Counted from the first letter of the stretch, positions 1 to 9,623 are shown. The stretch: DNA of 15,000 nucleotides from Actinidia chinensis (GCA_009663005.1 CM018897.1:8001521-8016520), one strand, 5' to 3'. A program made the numbers and translations. The notes: generated by a model not told the origin, from the sequence alone.

Positions 1-615
1 GAGACCGGCCGCCGGAGCTGTTTCTTGGAAACGGCTATCCGACGGTCAAGTTAAACCTCAGTAATCTTAGAGAGAGAGAGAGAGTTTATCCCTTTTTTAG
101 TCTGATTACACATACCTTTTTAGAACCACCACTTTCCCTCTTGTGTTCCAACCTAGCGCGTGGCTTGACATGTCAGCTGTCCCATCACTCAATAGGCTAT
201 GGTTCGGCGCGTGTCGATACGTGCCAACCGTTGTGTTAGTGAGTAGGTTACTGACTCCGCTGTACTCTTGAGGTGTGGCCGATCGCTAATGATCAACTGT
301 CGGTGTCGCTATCGATGGCATGTTGGCTGACAAAAGGCGTTCTGTCATGCAAGTCACCTTTTGTCAATTGACATTCCTTGGAAATTACGCCGGCTGTCAT
401 CCTTCGTCCAAGCTTTTAAGATGGTTATTGTTCCGAGCTCGTAGACCAGCGGCACTCGGATGTAACGAAAGGTTTGGCTCAGACGGTACCTTTAATCGCG
501 ACTGCACCGAACTCCGGCGCAGAAGGTCTCCGAGCTTGCTCGCAAGCGACAGCCCGTCTGAGGTTCCTGCCTTAGTAAGGCCAGGTGATGTAATCGTGTA
601 TTTTGTCCCCTTATA
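1..615 (-). repeat. 3' LTR of element 1, partial
   Basis: Position 1 aligns with position 7987 in the right LTR, and similarity runs to the ends at 615 and 8689. The first ~136 bp of the right LTR (7851-7986) have no counterpart because the window starts inside this copy. On the minus strand the LTR begins TATAAGGGGAC where the right copy begins TGTAAGGGGAT, so the terminal TG is mutated to TA. The TATATAAG seen on the minus strand of the right LTR is replaced here by a longer GA/CT run near 68-84, and about 85 bp present in the right copy is missing near 535-545. The 98-codon plus-strand open frame at 320-616 lies inside the LTR and is judged spurious. Confidence 0.85.
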
Positions 616-1107
616 ATTGTTCCTCAGTTTACATGAGTTGGGTTGATGCTCGCTGAGGTCATGTGAACTAGACGTGTTTGCCGCTTGGGGATCGCTTAGT
701 GGCTAAGTTAATGCCTACTGGTTGTCTTTCCCTTGTCGGGCTCTATCACTCTGCCATAAATGATGGTGGCCAAGTGTCTAAATGTGACCAGGCATGCTCT
801 GGCCTATTCATTGGAATCCTCTATCTACTCCATTTGGTTCCTTGTTGAGAGTAGTTTGCCACGTGTGCGTGTCCTATGGGTTCCCCCGGGTGGTTACTTG
901 CGCGTGACCCCACGCGCCCACTAAGACACTTTCTGGCAAATTTTCTGCCTCTTCGCCTTCCTTATTTGGTCGTCGCAGTCCCTTCTTTTCGTTGCCATGT
1001 TTTGAACATTTCGGAAGCGTCTTTATAAGGAGAGAGTCATTCCCTTATTCTATTGCATCCGTCCGGCGACTTCTCTGACCATTGTTTCGGTTTTTGTTGA
1101 TTGCTTC
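616..1107 (+). promoter_or_regulatory. Spacer with possible plus-strand promoter of the antisense gene
   Basis: No ORF of note lies between the 3' LTR and the antisense gene. The stretch contains a perfect CACGTG core at 860-865 (G-box type in plants) and a TATA-like TTATAAGG at about 1022-1029, followed 80 bp later by an ATG at 1108. This is a plausible promoter and leader for the opposite-strand gene. No purine-rich polypurine tract is evident on the minus strand directly inside 615, so that site has decayed or is unusual. The promoter call rests on motifs only. Confidence 0.35.
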
Positions 1108-2093
1108 ATGAACTCAGCCCCTAGTGAGTCTTCGGTCTTCATTTATTTCTTGCATTCCATATTCATCGTCAACATTGGTTTCTATGCAACTCCAATCTTG
1201 GGGTTTGTGTTTTTTTGGTTTTCCGACATTTCTCGCTTTTGGGTGTTCCACGTCTATGCGAGTTGGCTCTGACTTGACCTGTTTCCCCTAATGAAATGGG
1301 TTCGGGCTATTTTGTAATATCTATGGTCTAAGGGTTTTGTCCCCTGGGCCTTCTATTGTCGAGGCTGGTTTGAGGCAATAGGAGGGTCCGACAGTCCCCT
1401 TAGCGACATGCATCCTCATTCGTGTGGAGTTCGGTGCTTCGAATGCTTGTCTTCATTTACCCTCATAGCTCGTCACAACTAGTTGGCTGAGCTCGTTCTA
1501 ACCGACTTGTTTCTGCTCCTAGAACATGGAATTGAACTGAGCTTAGCTGCTGGTCTGTGACGACAATTCCCTAGAGAAATTTAGAGCTGCTTATGGCATC
1601 CCCGCTGATGTTACAATAGAGCATACCGGGCCCAACGACATTCCCCAAGTAACGGTGGAGAGGCTGAATCACATCCCAGTTCACAATTGGCTAATCCACC
1701 AGGCCGACCTCAGATTTCTAATCAGCCTGATGCTAAAGGAGGTGATGGCATGCTGCCACCTCACCTTTATGCATGTGTCGGTGAACTTTGTTTCGTATCG
1801 TGCTTGTGGTGGACACGTTAATGAACATCTTAGATAAGCCTTTCAGTGTGTCTGATCTGTTTCACATATACAAGGTGGTTTGGCGAAAGAAGGAACAAGG
1901 CATCCCTTTTTATAGTGGCAATCATTATTTGCATCTGAGGGATCCTAGCTAGCCGCAGATGACGTTGGTCACTGGCAGCCCAGACAAGGATTTGTTTTTG
2001 GATGAATTTGTCTAGGTTTTGGGCTCTTGGGAATTCCGACCTGGGGATGACGGCCTTTGGTCGTTCCCTAGGCACAACGGAGTTTGCCTGACA

Positions 2094-2178
2094 GTGAGTG
2101 TTTCCCTAGTTCGCGTTCTTCGTATTTTTTAATTTCATCCTGCGTCTGTACTGATATTTGCTCTTGTTTCTTGTGTAG
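2094..2178 (+). other. Probable intron A of the antisense gene
   Basis: Coding-like sequence before 2094 ends at ACA followed by GTGAGTG, a strong plant donor. The 85-bp interval is T-rich and ends TTGTGTAG at 2178, and coding-like sequence resumes at once (FNDKFKFRSDD). The splice leaves the frame one base out relative to that block, so an indel has probably occurred nearby. Confidence 0.6.
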
Positions 2179-3091
2179 GGTTCAATGATAAGTTCAAATT
2201 TCGTTCTGACGATTGCAAGGAAGCTATTCGTGCTGCCAACAACAGGTAAGAGTCTAGGGACGTAGAGTTGGTCCTTGAGTACCAACCGTATTACTGGCAT
2301 AGAATCCCGCATAGGACGCGGATTTCATAAGGGCCAGTTTGCCACCGCTGCGGATAGAGGCCTCAGCCCCACAATGTGAGGCCTTCAGTCCCGAGGTGTT
2401 TGGGCGCGAGGAAGGTTACACCGCTAGCTCATCGGGCCATAGCTCTCCAAATCACGTCGGCAATGAAACGGAGGAAGAAGCTTCCAATCAACTTGTTTTG
2501 AATAGGAGGCAGAGTCGAGTGGTCCCTGCATTTGATCCCGAGGGTACATCCTTTCCCATTCTTGTTTCAAGCTCAGATAGCAAGGACGACCTAATCTGTG
2601 CCCTGCGTCTATTTGTTCGTGGGACCGAGGTTGTTGGGACAAGTTCGAGTGAGCCTGGCATAATGGGGTTCAAAAATCTCAAGAGGGCTGCTTCAGTCGC
2701 TATCCCCCCCACCCACCAAAGCCATTCTCCCTACCCCTCGGCTCTTCCATCAACAACTGTGTCATCGGCTGAGAAGGTTGTAACGGCCATGGGGGTTGAC
2801 CTTGGTTCTCTTGGGGCTTTAGCACAAAGGAAGTGCAAAGGAAAAGAGCCCTTAACGGGTACTCCAAAAAGGTCTCAGAAGGAAACAGGCTTGTTTGGCA
2901 CCACTGAGCTTTAGAAACCTGACTTTTATGCTTGTGAGCTCGACAAACAGGTGACAGTCGCTGACTTTGCCTGAGATCTTGACACCAATTTGGCTCTCGT
3001 GCATGCAGTTATGTTGTCGAGTGACTTTGCCGCTCTCGCCGACAAGCCCTAGGATTCGATGAGGAATTTGCTGGTGATGCATCATGTTTAG

Positions 3092-3166
3092 GTTAACACT
3101 GTGATTTCAGTATTACTTGATTCGTACATCGAATACTTAGCTTTTTTATGTGTTTTTGATTTGTAG
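3092..3166 (+). other. Probable intron B of the antisense gene
   Basis: A 75-bp T-rich interval starts GTTAAC after AG at 3090-3091 and ends TTTGTAG at 3166. Joining the flanks keeps the same frame (MHHV then one stop codon, then SLQRAMATL). The TAG at the join may be a decayed CAG codon. The donor is weaker than that of intron A. Confidence 0.5.
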
Positions 3167-3666
3167 AGCCTTCAAAGGGCGATGGCGACCTTGGACCAAA
3201 TGGCGAAGTACTCAACTGAGCTAAAGCAAGCCAAAAAGAAAATGAAGGCCGATGCAAACAAGGCAAAACTTGCGCTGGCCAATGTTAGCCAGCTAAAGGC
3301 AGATCTGGTCCTCACATAGAAGGCCTAGGACGTCAGCTACGCGTCTACAATCCAGGCTCAAGGAAAGGCTGCTGCCATAGAGGTTACTCTCGCTAAGCTT
3401 CAATTGGTGGTATGTGGCCCTGTGTACGAGCGGGTTTTCACTCGGGTGGCCAATTGGGCTGGGGACAACTACAGTAGGCAGGTTGCCAAGATGCGCTCTG
3501 AGGAAGAAGTTAGAAGAACGGTTGCTGAGGCGCTCGGGGAATGGTCTTCCAAGGAGATTGTAGCTGATGATGGCGAAGATGCAGACCAAAGCTCCCCACT
3601 TAGGTTTTAACGAGCTTTTTGTTTTTCAAGGACCTGTTTGATTTTTTGCTTGAGATTGGAGCTGAT

Positions 3667-5853
3667 GTAGGACTGGTTTGGAGCTCACGTCGAACTCGGC
3701 TAACCTTTTCGTTGTTTTTGGCCAAGCACACAGAGGAAATTACTCGGGGTTATGTTCAGTGCTCTCTCAAAGCTCTGCTAACTCCCCATCATGTCTTTGG
3801 CAAAGTGTCTCCTAGCCAAACGTGTGGGACTAGTTTGGAGCTCACATTGAGCTTGGGCACCGCTTTTGCGGTTTTTGGCCAGGCACATAGAGGAAATTAC
3901 TCGGGGGTGAGGTTAGTGCTCTCAAAGAGCTTGGCTAACTCCCCATCATGTCTCTAGCAAAGTGTCTCCTGGCCAAACGTGTGGGACTAGTTCAGAGCTC
4001 ACGTCGAGCTCGGCTAACCCTTTCGCAGTTTTGGGCTAGGCACAGAGAGGAAATTACTCGGGGTTGAGTTCGGTGCTCTCTCAGAGCTCTGCTAACTCCC
4101 CACCATGTCTTTGGCAAAGTGTCTCCTAGCCAAACGTGTGGGACTGGTTCAGAGCTCACGTTGAGATCAGCTAACCCTTCCACAATTTTTGACCAAGCAC
4201 AGAGAGAAAATTACTCGAGGTTAAGTTCGGTGCTCTCTCAGAGCTCGGCTAAATCCCCTTCATGTCTCTAGCAAAATGTCTCTTGGCCAAATGTATGGGA
4301 CAGGTTCGGAGCTCAAGTCGAGCTCGGCTAACCCTTTCGTGGTTTTTGGCCAGGCACATAGAGGAAATTACTCGGGGTTGAGTTCGGTGCTCTCTCAGAG
4401 CTCGGCTAAATCCCCTTCATGTCTCTAGCAAAGTTTTGTTTTGGGGTTTTCACCCCCCCCCCCTCCTTGCCAAACGTGTGGGACTAGTTCAGAGCTCACG
4501 TCGAGCTCGGCTAACCCTTTCGCAGTTTTGGGCTAGGCACAGAGAGGAAATTACTCGGGGTTGAGTTCGGTGCTCTCTCAGAGCTCTGCTAACTCCCCAC
4601 CATGTCTTTGGCAAAGTGTCTCCTAGCCAAACGTGTGGGACTGGTTCGGAGCTCACGTCGAGCTCAGTTAACCCTTCCACGATTTTTGACCAGCACAGAG
4701 AGAAAAATACTCGAGGTTAAGTTCGGTGCTCTCTCAGAGCTCGGCTAAATCCCCTTCATGTCTCTAGCAAAATGTCTCTTGGCCAAATGTATGGGACAGG
4801 TTCGGAGCTCAAGTCGAGCTCGGCTAACCCTTTCGTGGTTTTTGGCCAGGCACACAGAGGAAATTACTCAAGGGTAAGGTTGGTGCTCTCTCAGAGCTCG
4901 GTTAACTCCCCATCATGTATCTGGCAAAGTGTCTCCTGGCCCAACATGTGGGACTAGTTCGAAGCTCACGTCGAGCTCGGCTAACCCTTTCGTGGTTTTG
5001 GGCCAAGCACAGAAAGGAAATTACTCGGGGTTGAGTTCGGTGCTCTCTTAGAGCTCTACTAACTCCCCATCATGTCTTTGTCAAAGTGTCTCTTGGCCAA
5101 ACGTGTGGGACTGGTTCGGAGCTCACGTCGAGCTCAGTTAACCCTTCCACGATTTTTGACCAGGCACAGAGAGAAAAATACTCGAGGTTAAGTTCGGTGC
5201 TCTCTTAGAGCTCGGCTAAATCCCCTTCATGTCTCTGGCCAAATGTCTCCTGGCCAAATGTGTGGGACAGGTTCGAAGCTTAAGTCGAGCTCGGCTAACC
5301 TTTTCGTGGTTTTTGTCCAGGCACACAGAGGAAATTACTCGGGGGTAAGGTCGGTGCTCTCTCAGAGCTCTGCTAACTCCCCATCATGTCTTTGGCAAAG
5401 TGTCTCCTGGCTAAACGTGTGGGACTGGTTTGGAGCTCACTTTGAGCTCGGCCACCCCTTTCGCGGTTTTTGGCTAGGCACATAGAGGAAATTACTCGAG
5501 GGTGAGTTCGGTGCTCTCTCAGAGCTCGACTAACTCCCCATCATGTCTCTGACAAAGTGTCTCCTAGCCAAACATGTGGAACTGGTACGGAGCTCACATC
5601 GAGCTTGGCTAACCCTTCAGCGATTTTTGGCCAGGCACACAGAGGAAATTACTTGGGTTGAGTTCAGTGCTCTTTTAGAGCTCAACTAACTCCCCATTAT
5701 GTCTCTGGTAAAATGTCTCCTGGCCAAATGAATGGGACTAGTTCGGAGCTCATGTCGAGCTTGGCTAACCCTTCTGTAGTTTTTGACTAGGCACATAGAG
5801 GAAATTACTAGAGGTTGAGTTCAGTGCTCTCTCAGAGCTCGGCTAACTCCCCA
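3667..5853. repeat. 157-bp tandem repeat array, about 14 units, with trimeric higher-order structure
   Basis: The marker GAGGAAATTACTCGGGG (or a close variant) starts at about 3733, 3890, 4047, 4204, 4361, 4544, 4700, 4857, 5014, 5171, 5328, 5485, 5642 and 5798. Steps are 156-157 bp except one of 183 where a small insertion sits. Variants recur every third unit (GAGAAAA-type at 4204, 4700, 5171; types B and C likewise), giving ~471-bp higher-order units. Each unit also contains GAGCTCGGCTAA twice, 78-79 bp apart, so the monomer may be an old dimer. Because 157 is not a multiple of 3, the frame changes in every unit, and the ~60-80-codon open frames here (for example 3992-4183 minus) are not credible genes. 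Tandem arrays between the coding part and the 3' LTR are known in Tat/Ogre-type elements. Confidence 0.95.
4431..4470. other. ~26-bp insertion with a C11 run interrupting one array unit
   Basis: Between GCAAAGT and GCCAAACGTGTGGG, where other units have about ten bases, this unit carries a T/G-rich stretch and then eleven consecutive C (4453-4463). It is the only unit with a non-157 step. It may be a real insertion or a homopolymer-related sequence error. Confidence 0.6.
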
Positions 5854-6188
5854 CGCGTCTATTTCTTACTCGTTGGTTAACCTTGGTTAGCGTTTGAAAT
5901 ACCGTGCCTAGGTGCATGCTTCGCCAGTTTGTGTGCTTTGAAATGATGGTTAGTCTTTCACCTCCCTACTTTTAATGGGCTTATGACTGATGGGACACAA
6001 CATTTTGTAGAAGTGCTACATGTCATCTCTCGACACTGTGGCCATCAGTGATCGTGCGAAACATTTCATCCAGGTTCAGTCTTATGCCCCTACACGTCTT
6101 CTGTCTTAAATGACAGGCCGTTAGCCACCCCCTTAATGATGATCCCTCTGGCCCCTTTCGGCTATTATAAATTGGGCATGTTAGGGCT
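5854..6188. other. Unique spacer between tandem array and gag; TATA-like box on the plus strand
   Basis: I see no protein-coding remnant here. On the plus strand TATAAAT at 6166-6172 follows a C-rich stretch and is followed by a pyrimidine-rich run to about 6250, resembling a plant core promoter and leader. Since the minus strand from 6191 upward is the Lys/Arg/Glu-rich end of gag, purine-rich codons there explain the pyrimidine-rich plus strand equally well. This is where pro-pol would be expected in a complete element; none is seen. Confidence 0.4.
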
Positions 6189-7798
6189 TCATTTTTGCAT
6201 GCCTTTCTCTTCGTTTCCTTTGGTTCTCCACTTTCTCTTTCTAGACCCAGCGCCTATGGTCTTCAAATTTAGGCCGCCAAGGTCAAACCTTGGGTTTGGT
6301 TTGGCCACGGCCTTCTCTGCCTGGTTTTTTTTTTCGTCTACAAACTGCTTCAAGTGTCCATCTTGGACTAGCTAGTCTAAGAAGAACTTAAGAGCCCAAC
6401 AGCTATCCGTCCTATGCCCCCTCTCCTTATGGAAAGAACACCTCCACCTCTAGTTGTGTCTCTTGGGTTCCCCACCCATGGGGTCGGGTTCCCTATAGTA
6501 GGGTTTATCTCGAATCTAGGCGAGGGGTTTGTGAATTAGTTCTTTGAAATCCACGTTGATCCCTTGCCTCGCCTGACTTTCAAAATCAATGGGATTGTCC
6601 CTTCGCTTCTTGAGGAGTCCCTCATTCGGAGGGCTAGTCCTAGTGAATTTCTTTGCTTTCTTGACATCGTTCTCCAATCAAGCAAACATTTCGACCCGAG
6701 ACATGAGGTCTCGGAGGTCAGTTGGAGGATCAAGTGTTAAGTTTTCCCAGAGCCTCTCCTCGGTGGTTAGCCCAAGCTTGTAGTTCACCACCGCCAGCTC
6801 CTCAAAGCACTCCTCAATCTCATTGAACGTTTTCCAGTACAACTTGCTATAGTTGCAGACTAATTCATTCTTGCCATTCCTTAGCGTCAAGAAAGATCCC
6901 ACACCCTTGGGCACTCTCGTATTGATCACAAATCATGCTACGAATGATTCGGTTAGCTGGTGGAAGTTTTCAATCGAACCAGGAGGCAACTTATCAAACC
7001 ACTTCAACTCAAGGTCTCCTAAGCTCGACGGGAATACTCGGCACATTAAGGCATCTATATGGTTCCAAAGAGCCATCATCTGCCTAACGTGGCTTACATA
7101 GGACCTTGGGTCTGATTTCCCATCATATAAGATAAACCTCGACTACATAAACTTCTCTGGGAGGTTTAGCCCCTCGATCCGTCAAGAAAATGGAGTCTGG
7201 TATCTAGGGACGGCCTCCCTTCATTCGCTAGGGGCTGCTCGCGCCACTGACACTGTCGGGACCCTCTCACCTGCAATTGTCACCCTGCGCTCATCAAGTT
7301 TTGCATGTAAATCTTCTTCCTTATTCCGCTTGGCACTAAGTGTGTTGCGAAGGTCTACCTCTGTCCTATTTCTGTCTGGCGCCCTCCTCTGCTTGCTCGT
7401 TGCCACGGTTCTACTGGCTGTCTGGTTGTCCACATTTACGTGAGTTTGTGAGTTTTATTTTTCTTCTTACTCTGACCCTCTCAGGGGTTTTGGGTTAGTT
7501 CTTTGTTCTCGGGCCGCGATGGTTTGGCCTCTCCCTCTCGACCTAATTTAGCAGGCTTGTTGTTAACCATCAGCCGTGTCAATTTAGCGAGTTGCCTTTG
7601 TAGGCGCTCGATGGTTATGTCTCGACTGTTTGCTCCTCAAGGGAGCAATTGACCTGGGTTCTGCCCAGAGGTGGTCTTGGCCGCCCTCTATGTGTCCTCT
7701 AGTAGTTTACCTCCTCTACATCCCGGGGTTTTGGGCGCGTGAGAGGCCTCCCCCCAAGTCTCTTAACTGTTCAAGCGGTTGCTACTATGCGACACCAT
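6189..7798 (-). pseudogene. gag: Ty3/gypsy gag (capsid/nucleocapsid) pseudogene of element 1
   Basis: Gag forms the retrotransposon particle and packages RNA. The start ATG is at 7798-7796, about 50 bp inside the LTR, and aligns with the equivalent ATG of element 2. Following minus frames give: N-terminus MVSHSSNRLNS; DLRNTLSAKRNKEED (around 7340); a capsid part with [30 protein letters not shown] and [17 protein letters not shown] (6929-6678); a zinc-knuckle-like CSFHKERGHRTDSC at 6440-6399; then DGHLKQFVDEK and a basic tail with RKRKWRTKG. The frame closes with TGA at 6191-6189 and no protease follows. Total ~536 codons is about right for a plant gypsy gag. It is broken by several stops, for example TAA after NS where element 2 has CAA, and TGA after VEMFA, plus probable frameshifts. 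Gag identity is strong; non-function is clear. Confidence 0.88.
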
Positions 7799-7830
7799 TG
7801 GAAATAGTTTTGTGAATGTTTATAATCAAT

Positions 7831-7848
7831 TTTTCATAGACGACGCCA
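7831..7848 (-). other. Primer binding site relic of element 1
   Basis: Two bases inside the 5' LTR, the minus strand reads TGGCGTCGTCTATGAAAA. Plant gypsy elements often have TGGCGCC followed by a similar GTCTGTGGGAA-like string at this place, the site where a host tRNA 3' end primes minus-strand cDNA. Differences look like point decay. The equivalent site of element 2 is at 14390-14407. Confidence 0.7.
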
Positions 7849-7850
7849 AT

Positions 7851-8689
7851 TGTAGGGTCGTGAGTTTATAATCAGAGTAGAGGAAATCGAAGATAGACAC
7901 CCGCGGCGATCCTATGGCTGCTTGGGAAGCCTCAACCCGTTGTCCAATTAGCTTGTGATACCCTGCCTACCATCACAGTGATAGTGAGACCGGCCGCCGG
8001 AGCTGTTTTCGGAAAACGACTTTCCGACGGTCAAGTTAGACTTTAGTAATCTTATATAGAGAGAGAGTGTATCCCATTTTTAGTCCAATTGCACATACTT
8101 TTTTAGAACCAGTTTCCTTCTTGTATTCCAACCCAGTGCGTGGCTTGACGTGCAAGCTGTCCCATCACTCGGCAGGCTATGGTTCGGCGTGTGTCGATAC
8201 GCGTCAACTGTTGTGTCAGTGAGTAGGCTACTGACCCCGCCGTACTCTTGAGGCATGGCCGGTTGCTAATGATTAACTGTCGGCGTTTCTATCGATGGCA
8301 TGGTGGCTGACAGAAGGCATTTTGTCATGCAAGTCACCTTCTATCCTCTAACATCCCTTATAAATTACGCCGGCTGTCATCTTTCGTCCAACCTTCTAAG
8401 ACGGTTATTGTTCCGAGCTCGCTGATCAGCGGCACCTTAGATGTAACAAAAGTTTTGGCTTAGATGGTACCTTTAATCGCGACTGCACCGAGCTCCAGCG
8501 CAGAAAGTCTCCAAGCTCGCTAGCCTTGGCAGCTCGGCGGAGACCACTACCCTAGCAAGGCCAGCGTTCCATAGAATGTGAACTGAACTCCGGCACAGGG
8601 TCGACAGAGCTTACTCGCTAGTAACAGCCCGTCCGAGATTCTTGCCCTATAAGGCCAGGTGACGTAATCATATATTTTATCCCCTTACA
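7851..8689 (-). repeat. 5' LTR of element 1, complete (839 bp)
   Basis: Read on either strand the LTR has TG...CA ends (plus: TGTAGGGTCG at 7851, CCCCTTACA ending 8689). A minus-strand TATA box CTATATAAG lies at 8059-8051 beside a GA/CT run, placing transcription start roughly 30 bp further left and leaving U5 of about 170 bp before the PBS. About 85 bp near 8520-8605 is absent from the left LTR and looks like a partial tandem duplication, since CTCCRGCRCAG, a CTCGCTAG-like string and AAGGCCAG each occur twice. Confidence 0.88.
8051..8059 (-). promoter_or_regulatory. LTR TATA box of element 1
   Basis: Minus-strand CTATATAAG sits about 630 bp into the 839-bp LTR, next to a (GA)n/(CT)n run, the expected place for the U3/R promoter. 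It is degraded in the left LTR and altered (ACATATAT) in element 2. Confidence 0.5.
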
Positions 8690-9623
8690 TTTTTTGTTTT
8701 GTTTTTCTAACTATAGGTTAACATACTTTTTGAAAAAAAGTTGCTTATTGCCACCCTTAATTGGTGGAGGAGGTGAAGGGTGCTTGTGGCAATGGTGGAA
8801 GATATGGTGGTGGTGGCGGCTACAGTGGTGATTGTAGTGGTGGCAAAGGGAGAGGGGCGATGATAAGGGTGACAATAGTGACAACAATTTGATAGTGATA
8901 GTGGTGGCAATGATAGCGGTAGTAATTGTAGAAGTGCTGGTGGTGATAGTATAGAATTATATTTACGCATATTAAAATAATTCGGGTTACATGTGTCCAA
9001 TATCCTCACTTGAATGATGGGACACCTCCTATGGCTTGCTCTTTACTATATATTATTTTTTGTTTGGCCCATTCTTTATTAGACTTGTTTTTGTTAAATT
9101 TTCTTTCTTTCTTTTTTTCTTCTTTCATCCTAATTAAATTTATCAAAAATGTAAAAAATAATAAAATATAGTTGCAAAAAAAAGTACTAAAAATAAAAAT
9201 AATCCAAAAAATAGCTAAAGTAGCTTTTTTTAGAATAATGTGGGGGTGTAAAATGCAATAAATAATTTGGTGATGGAACCAGGAGCGAGACATGAACAAA
9301 AAGGTTTGTACCTATTGATATCAACTATCATATTCTAGATCAAGAATAGGAAATAAAATGAAGTTTAGCGCTAAATTATTTCACAGGAAAAAAATATATA
9401 AGTATTGTTCAAAATAATTATTCAAAATAAATATGTTAATATTATGCACATAGAGAATATTTAATATCCACAGCCACCCATTTCAATTTTAGGGTCTACA
9501 TCATCTAATTTGATAAGGATTCGATGTTTGGAGTTGTACAGACAAGAGAAATGGACAATTACTTATCTCCAGGGAATAAAAGTAATATCAGTTCACTGAT
9601 TTGGAAGTTTTCATACAAATAAC
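8690..9623. other. AT-rich spacer with a degenerate GGT-type trinucleotide tract
   Basis: No gene is supported. At about 8762-8960 the plus strand is rich in GGT/GGC/GAT/AGT triplets; one frame reads GNGGRYGGGGGYSGD, resembling a glycine-rich segment, but the frame has no start or domain and stops soon after. A decayed microsatellite is the simplest explanation. From about 9050 to 9300 there are T and A runs, and the minus-strand open frame there is low-complexity. Confidence 0.5.

Larger units (their letters stand above)
1108..3610 (+). pseudogene. Antisense, intron-containing extra ORF of a gypsy element ('putative gypsy type transposon' family-like), decayed
   Basis: Coding-like sequence runs opposite to gag. 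A conserved-looking block begins near 1562 (FRAAYGIPADVTIE), continues through DLRF..MLKEVMACCHL (about 1705-1760), then shifts frame near 1790 and resumes (VVDTLMNILDKPFSVSDLFHIYKVVW, about 1806-1880). A Trp/Phe-rich part ends with GLWSFPRHNG just before intron A. After it come FNDKFKFRSDD, a low-complexity Ser/Pro-rich middle (2339-2914), a Lys/Ala-rich probable coiled coil (3167-3400), and a C-terminus with WAGDNYSRQVAKM ending at TAA 3608-3610. The order (N-terminal globular block, disordered middle, coiled coil) fits the plant 'putative gypsy type transposon' proteins known as additional ORFs of Tat elements; this is recalled, not searched. Several in-frame stops and at least one frameshift make it a pseudogene. 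The first exon (ATG 1108 to about 1544) is poorly resolved. The biochemical role of this family is not known to me. Confidence 0.65.
1..8689 (-). mobile_element. Non-autonomous Ty3/gypsy LTR retrotransposon, element 1 (left end cut by window)
   Basis: Two direct copies of the same LTR (1-615 and 7851-8689) flank a 7.2-kb interior. Orientation is minus: the primer-binding-site relic lies just inside the right LTR and gag reads leftward from it. Interior order in transcription direction is PBS, gag pseudogene, 157-bp tandem array, opposite-strand gene, 3' LTR. I found no protease, reverse transcriptase, RNase H or integrase motifs in the interior, so it would have depended on enzymes from a relative. 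The two LTRs differ often, mostly by transitions and small indels, so the insertion is old. The left end, and so the target duplication, lies outside the window. The combination resembles Tat-lineage elements (extra antisense ORF, tandem repeats) and gag-only (TR-GAG-like) derivatives; the lineage is inferred from layout and gag style. Confidence 0.85.

Noticed and set aside
320..616. 98-codon plus-strand open frame
   Set aside because: Lies wholly in the LTR of element 1; the homologous stretch in the right LTR (8306-8689) does not keep it open.
3992..5485. Near-identical ~63-80-codon open frames on both strands in the 157-bp array
   Set aside because: They are translations of the repeat. 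The unit length is not a multiple of three, so no frame is kept along the array.
6536..6783. Open frames 6536-6733 (minus) and 6589-6783 (plus)
   Set aside because: Overlapping shadows of the gag pseudogene, whose own frame shows the recognisable motifs.
8707..9009. 100-codon minus-strand open frame rich in Thr/Ser/Pro/Leu and the plus-strand glycine-rich reading
   Set aside because: Both come from a degenerate GGT/GAT triplet tract. No domain, no consistent frame.
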